DNA of 7,302 nt. Origin: an uncultured Mesorhizobium sp. (GTDB lineage: Bacteria; Pseudomonadota; Alphaproteobacteria; Rhizobiales; Rhizobiaceae). The stretch is from NCBI GenBank assembly GCA_950071955.1, contig CATMOC010000179.1, positions 1 to 7,302 on the forward strand, written 5' to 3'. A program made the position numbers and the translations under genes. Positions within the stretch are counted from its first letter, which is position 1. Each line of letters starts with the position of its first letter. The notes beneath the pieces were generated by a model. That model was not told where the DNA came from. It ran no database searches and saw only the letters and a list, made by a program, of their open reading frames with translations. This document shows, piece by piece, positions 5,057 to 7,302 of the stretch.

Positions 5057-6261
5057 CAGCCTCGATCCATCGCCCCGGCCAGCGCCGGGGCGAGGGCACC
5101 CGCGGGACCGACCTCGATCCCGCTCAGGCCAAGCCACTCCGACATCCGTCTCAGTTCGACCCCGACCGCCTCCGCTGTGTGCGCCGGCGCGCGCGGTTCG
5201 GCGAACGCGGATTGGACTCGGAGGATTCCGGCAGGCCGGTCCGCCTTGACGTCGAGACGCGCCACCAGGGCCTCGTCGAGAAGGAAGGGCAGGACGTAGT
5301 AGCCGTGCACGCGCTTGTGGGCCGGCGTGTAGATCTCGATCCTGTATCGGAACCCGAACAGGCGTTCGGTCCTGCCGCGTTCCCACACGAGCGGATCGAA
5401 TGGGGCGAGAAGTGTCTGCGCCTCGATCCGGCGCGGCAGACGCGCGTCCTGGAAGAGGAAGGCCTTCTGGCTCCAGCCCTCGACCCGCACGGGCTGCAGT
5501 TCCCCCGTCTCGACCAGTTCCGCGATACGTTCGTCCGCCTCGGCTGGCGACAGGCGGAAATAGTCGCGCAGATCGGCTGCGGTCGCAACGCCGAGAGCGC
5601 GGGCCGAGATCCGCAGGAGTTCGCGGATTGCGTCGCGAGGTTCGGGCGTGGGCTGGTCGAACACGGGGCGTGGGATCACCCGTTCTGGCAGGTCGTAGAG
5701 CCGCTCGAAGCCGCGCCGGCTGGCGGTGGTGATCCGCCCCGCCCAGAAGAGCCACTCGAACGCATGCTTGGCGTCGCTCCATCCCCACCAGCCGCCTTCG
5801 CCCTTCTGCCCCTCTATCTTCGAAGCAGCAATCGGCCCCTCCACCTCCACCCGGCGGAAGATCTCCTCGACGTAGTCTGCCTTTTCGCGTCCGAACTCGG
5901 CCAGCCGTCCGTAGATGCCGCGATTGTCGCGGGCGTTCGCCATGCGCCACTGGACGAGCGGCCAGGTCTCGACCGGCAGGTAGGAGGTTTCGTGCGCCCA
6001 GTATTCGAACAGCCGGCGGGGAGAACGCGAGGCTGCATCGTCGAGGATTGGCATGGAATAGGCGCCGATGCGCGAAAAGGCGGGCATGTAGTGCGCGCGC
6101 ACCACCGCGCTGACGGAATCGATCTGGAACAGGCCCGTGTGTTTCAGCACGGACTTGAGGTGCCGGTAACTCACCGGCCCCTCCGGTTTTTCACGCTGGA
6201 AACCCTGCGCGGCGAGGGCTACGCGCCGGGCTGCCGCGAGCGAGAGTTTTTCCTTCGTCAT
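5056..6261 (-). CDS. YcaQ/AlkX-type interstrand-crosslink DNA glycosylase (HTH_42 family)
   Basis: A 401-residue protein of the YcaQ/AlkZ-like family. Characterised members remove alkylated bases and unhook DNA interstrand crosslinks using a fold of tandem winged-helix domains. The catalytic QxD/QxQ motif is visible as Q46-I47-D48 in GLFQIDSVSAVVRAHY, placing it with the YcaQ/AlkX (QxD) branch and not with the antibiotic self-resistance AlkZ (QxQ) branch. Other family segments are R-x-HY-M-x-A-F-S-R (about 55-64), EYWAHETSYLP (86-96), the winged-helix stretch AFEWLFWAGRITTASRRGF with LYDLPERVIP (167-197), and the C-terminal LLAPFDPLVWERGR (284-297) with Y-R-I-E-I-Y and GYYVLPFLLDEALVARLDVKADR (320-342). 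Length fits the family (about 400). The ATG at 6261 has AGGA (6271-6268) 6 bases upstream. It is transcribed alone, divergent from nuoA. Older annotations often call such proteins 'winged helix DNA-binding domain-containing protein'. Confidence 0.9.
   Translation of the reverse strand: MTKEKLSLAAARRVALAAQGFQREKPEGPVSYRHLKSVLKHTGLFQIDSVSAVVRAHYMPAFSRIGAYSMPILDDAASRSPRRLFEYWAHETSYLPVETWPLVQWRMANARDNRGIYGRLAEFGREKADYVEEIFRRVEVEGPIAASKIEGQKGEGGWWGWSDAKHAFEWLFWAGRITTASRRGFERLYDLPERVIPRPVFDQPTPEPRDAIRELLRISARALGVATAADLRDYFRLSPAEADERIAELVETGELQPVRVEGWSQKAFLFQDARLPRRIEAQTLLAPFDPLVWERGRTERLFGFRYRIEIYTPAHKRVHGYYVLPFLLDEALVARLDVKADRPAGILRVQSAFAEPRAPAHTAEAVGVELRRMSEWLGLSGIEVGPAGALAPALAGAMDRG
5071..5092. 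terminator. strong GC hairpin, possible terminator of the DUF6481-like gene
   Basis: CGCCCCGGC (5071-5079), loop CAGC, GCCGGGGCG (5084-5092): a perfect 9-bp G/C stem 18 bases after the DUF6481-like stop. It lies inside the last codons of the ycaQ-type gene (residues about 390-397). It lacks a T run, so it is either a non-canonical terminator or a 3'-end stabilising hairpin shared by the convergent transcripts. Confidence 0.45.
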
Positions 6262-6293
6262 GCGTGATCCTGCGGTGCTGCGAGGCTCGACCG

Positions 6294-6322
6294 GTTTGGG
6301 AGACGACCGGGCGTCGCGTCAA
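6294..6322 (-). promoter_or_regulatory. candidate promoter of the ycaQ-type gene
   Basis: On the minus strand TTGACG (6322-6317) is a good -35 match. The hexamer 17 bases on (CCAAAC, 6299-6294) is a poor -10. The position, 30-60 bases before the ATG, is reasonable. The evidence is the -35 only. Confidence 0.25.
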
Positions 6323-6390
6323 CCCGAAAGGCGCGTCGCCACGAACCATGCTGACAGGGCCGGGCGAGGGTACCGAGGCCAACCTTTGTC

Positions 6391-6419
6391 TTGCGTAGCA
6401 AACCGGGCTGCGCTAACCC
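6391..6419 (+). promoter_or_regulatory. candidate nuo operon promoter
   Basis: CTTGCGT provides TTGCGT (6391-6396). TAACCC (6414-6419) follows 17 bases later, a TA-starting -10-like hexamer. Transcription would begin near 6426 and leave a leader of about 100 bases before nuoA. The match is moderate and based on spacing and position. The 264 bases between the ycaQ-type gene and nuoA hold no other gene I can support. Confidence 0.35.
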
Positions 6420-6420
6420 T

Positions 6421-6438
6421 CCCGCGTTGCAACACGGG
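6421..6438. promoter_or_regulatory. imperfect palindrome at the predicted nuo transcription start
   Basis: CCCG-C-GTTGCAAC-A-CGGG: an 18-base dyad with a perfect central 8-bp palindrome GTTGCAAC (6426-6433), perfect outer arms and one mismatched pair. It would overlap the transcription start of the candidate nuo promoter, which is where a repressor or activator dimer could bind. No known regulator consensus was recognised. Confidence 0.3.
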
Positions 6439-6512
6439 CATCCGCGGGCACGGTCCAGACCGAACCCATGGACGTATCGAGGGATCAAAGGTTTCCCCGG
6501 CGCGGCGGCCCT

Positions 6513-6518
6513 GGAAGG
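6513..6518 (+). promoter_or_regulatory. ribosome binding site of nuoA
   Basis: GGAAGG ends 7 bases before the ATG at 6526. It supports the 121-residue NuoA start over the longer upstream open frame, which begins at 6391 without homologous content. Confidence 0.7.
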
Positions 6519-6525
6519 CTCAGGC

Positions 6526-6891
6526 ATGAACGAACTCCTGGTTTCGTATCTACCCATCGTGATCTTCATGGCCGTGGCGCTGGTCATCGGCATCGCGCTC
6601 ATCGCGGCTCCCTTCGTCGTCGCGGTCAGCAATCCCGACCCGGAGAAGCTGTCCGCCTACGAATGCGGCTTCAACGCCTTCGACGATGCGCGCATGAAGT
6701 TCGACGTACGCTTCTATCTTGTCTCCATCCTTTTCATCATCTTCGATCTGGAAGTGGCGTTCCTCTTCCCCTGGGCGGTGTCGTTCGGCGCGATCGGATG
6801 GCTCGGCTTTTGGTCGATGATGATCTTCCTTGGCGTGCTGACGATCGGCTTCATATATGAGTGGAAAAAAGGAGCGCTGGAATGGGATTGA
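6526..6891 (+). CDS. nuoA: NADH-quinone oxidoreductase subunit A (complex I)
   Basis: NuoA, the ND3 homologue, is a small membrane subunit at the junction between the peripheral arm and the membrane arm of proton-pumping complex I in the cytoplasmic membrane. The protein is 121 residues with three hydrophobic segments at about 8-34, 62-84 and 88-111. The loop between the first two carries the conserved YECGF (45-49) with the ND3-type cysteine C47 and the FDVRFY motif. The second segment holds the conserved acidic pair in [13 protein letters not shown] (71-83; D74, E76). The end, EWKKGALEW, is also typical. It is the first gene of the nuo operon: nuoB starts inside its last codons (10-base overlap), implying translational coupling. 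The start is set by GGAAGG at 6513-6518. Confidence 0.97.
   Translation: MNELLVSYLPIVIFMAVALVIGIALIAAPFVVAVSNPDPEKLSAYECGFNAFDDARMKFDVRFYLVSILFIIFDLEVAFLFPWAVSFGAIGWLGFWSMMIFLGVLTIGFIYEWKKGALEWD
6871..6874 (+). promoter_or_regulatory. ribosome binding site of nuoB inside nuoA
   Basis: GGAG, within an AAGGAG string, ends 7 bases before the nuoB ATG at 6882. It lies in the nuoA codons for KKGAL, so nuoB translation begins from within the upstream gene. Confidence 0.7.
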
Positions 6892-7302
6892 ACGATAGTT
6901 CCCAGACCCTCGTCGCGCCGAAGCCGAAGGGCATCATCGACCCCGGCACCGGAAAGCCGATCGGCTCTGACGACCGATTCTACGGCGAAATCAATTCGGA
7001 ACTCGCCGACAAGGGCTTTCTCGTCACCTCTTCGGAGGCACTGATCACGTGGGCGCGCACCGGCTCGCTGATGTGGATGACGTTCGGCTTGGCCTGCTGC
7101 GCGGTGGAGATGATGCACATTTCCATGCCGCGCTACGACGCAGAGCGCTTCGGCATCGCGCCGCGCGCCTCGCCGCGCCAGTCGGATGTCATGATCGTGG
7201 CCGGCACGCTGACCAACAAGATGGCGCCGGCGCTGCGCAAGGTCTACGACCAGATGCCCGACCCGCGTTACGTGATCTCGATGGGCTCCTGCGCAAATGG
7301 CG
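6882..7302 (+). CDS. nuoB: NADH-quinone oxidoreductase subunit B (complex I), 3' end cut by window
   Basis: NuoB (PSST homologue) binds iron-sulfur cluster N2, which passes electrons to quinone at the base of the peripheral arm of complex I. The first 140 residues are present; the family in rhizobia is about 190. It begins [17 protein letters not shown], the variable N-terminus seen in rhizobial NuoB. It then carries [24 protein letters not shown] with the tandem cluster ligands C72 and C73, [42 protein letters not shown], and [11 protein letters not shown] with the third ligand C137. The fourth ligand, in the later GCPP motif, lies beyond the right edge. The gene overlaps nuoA by 10 bases in another frame and has its own ribosome binding site (6871-6874). 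No irregularity is seen in the part present. Confidence 0.97.
   Translation, partial: MGLNDSSQTLVAPKPKGIIDPGTGKPIGSDDRFYGEINSELADKGFLVTSSEALITWARTGSLMWMTFGLACCAVEMMHISMPRYDAERFGIAPRASPRQSDVMIVAGTLTNKMAPALRKVYDQMPDPRYVISMGSCANG

Noticed and set aside
4721..5950. A 409-residue - strand ORF rich in Arg, Gly and Pro
   Set aside because: It overlaps the DUF6481-like gene and the ycaQ-type gene in another frame; its composition is typical of an out-of-frame read of G/C-rich coding DNA.
5179..6267. A 362-residue + strand ORF
   Set aside because: It is antisense to the ycaQ-type gene and has no protein character of its own.
6260..6529. A small ORF between the ycaQ-type gene and nuoA
   Set aside because: It begins inside the ycaQ start region, ends inside nuoA, and its translation looks random. 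The region fits a divergent promoter better.
1..7302. CRISPR arrays, tRNA or rRNA genes, insertion-sequence ends
   Set aside because: No regularly spaced repeats, tRNA cloverleaf with a GTTCGA-type T arm, rRNA sequence or transposase motifs were seen on either strand.

Overview
The window looks like chromosomal DNA of a high-GC alphaproteobacterium of the order Hyphomicrobiales, most like the Mesorhizobium/Phyllobacteriaceae group. This rests on remembered family resemblance, not on a search: the topA-rnr gene order, the NuoA/NuoB protein sequences, a DUF6481-like charged protein, and heavy G/C use at third codon positions. Most of it is ordinary housekeeping DNA. I found no convincing new defence, mobile or biosynthetic system.

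Left end (1 to about 450): this stretch appears to be a mosaic. About 1-125 resembles the N-terminal part of a VirD4/TraG-type conjugative coupling protein (weak call). About 123-450 on the + strand is the C-terminal part of a PuuE-type allantoinase. That sequence then runs head-on into a truncated RNase R gene on the - strand. Both partial genes look genuine across a shared stretch of roughly 30 bases (about 421-450). This suggests an assembly misjoin at a contig end or a rearrangement at a microhomology, not two neighbouring intact genes.

Minus-strand block (421-3834): topA encodes a complete DNA topoisomerase I of 871 residues. It is followed 4 bases later by rnr, which starts at a TTG codon. 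The two are spaced like an operon. Only the RNA-binding N-terminal part of RNase R is present; the catalytic RNB domain is missing from the window.

Middle (3835-5052): a divergent intergenic region carries a perfect 8-bp inverted repeat and candidate promoters. Then come a small uncharacterised 67-residue ORF on the + strand, a roughly 300-bp non-coding stretch with several stem-loops, and a DUF6481-like highly charged helical protein that starts at TTG behind a good ribosome binding site.

Right part (5056-7302): a YcaQ/AlkX-type DNA glycosylase lies on the - strand, convergent with the DUF6481-like gene with only 3 bases between the two stop codons. Divergent from it, the start of the respiratory complex I operon runs off the right edge: complete nuoA, then nuoB overlapping it by 10 bases and cut by the window end. 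Functionally the window combines DNA topology and RNA decay (topA-rnr), DNA crosslink repair (ycaQ) and respiration (nuo). There is no evident common pathway.
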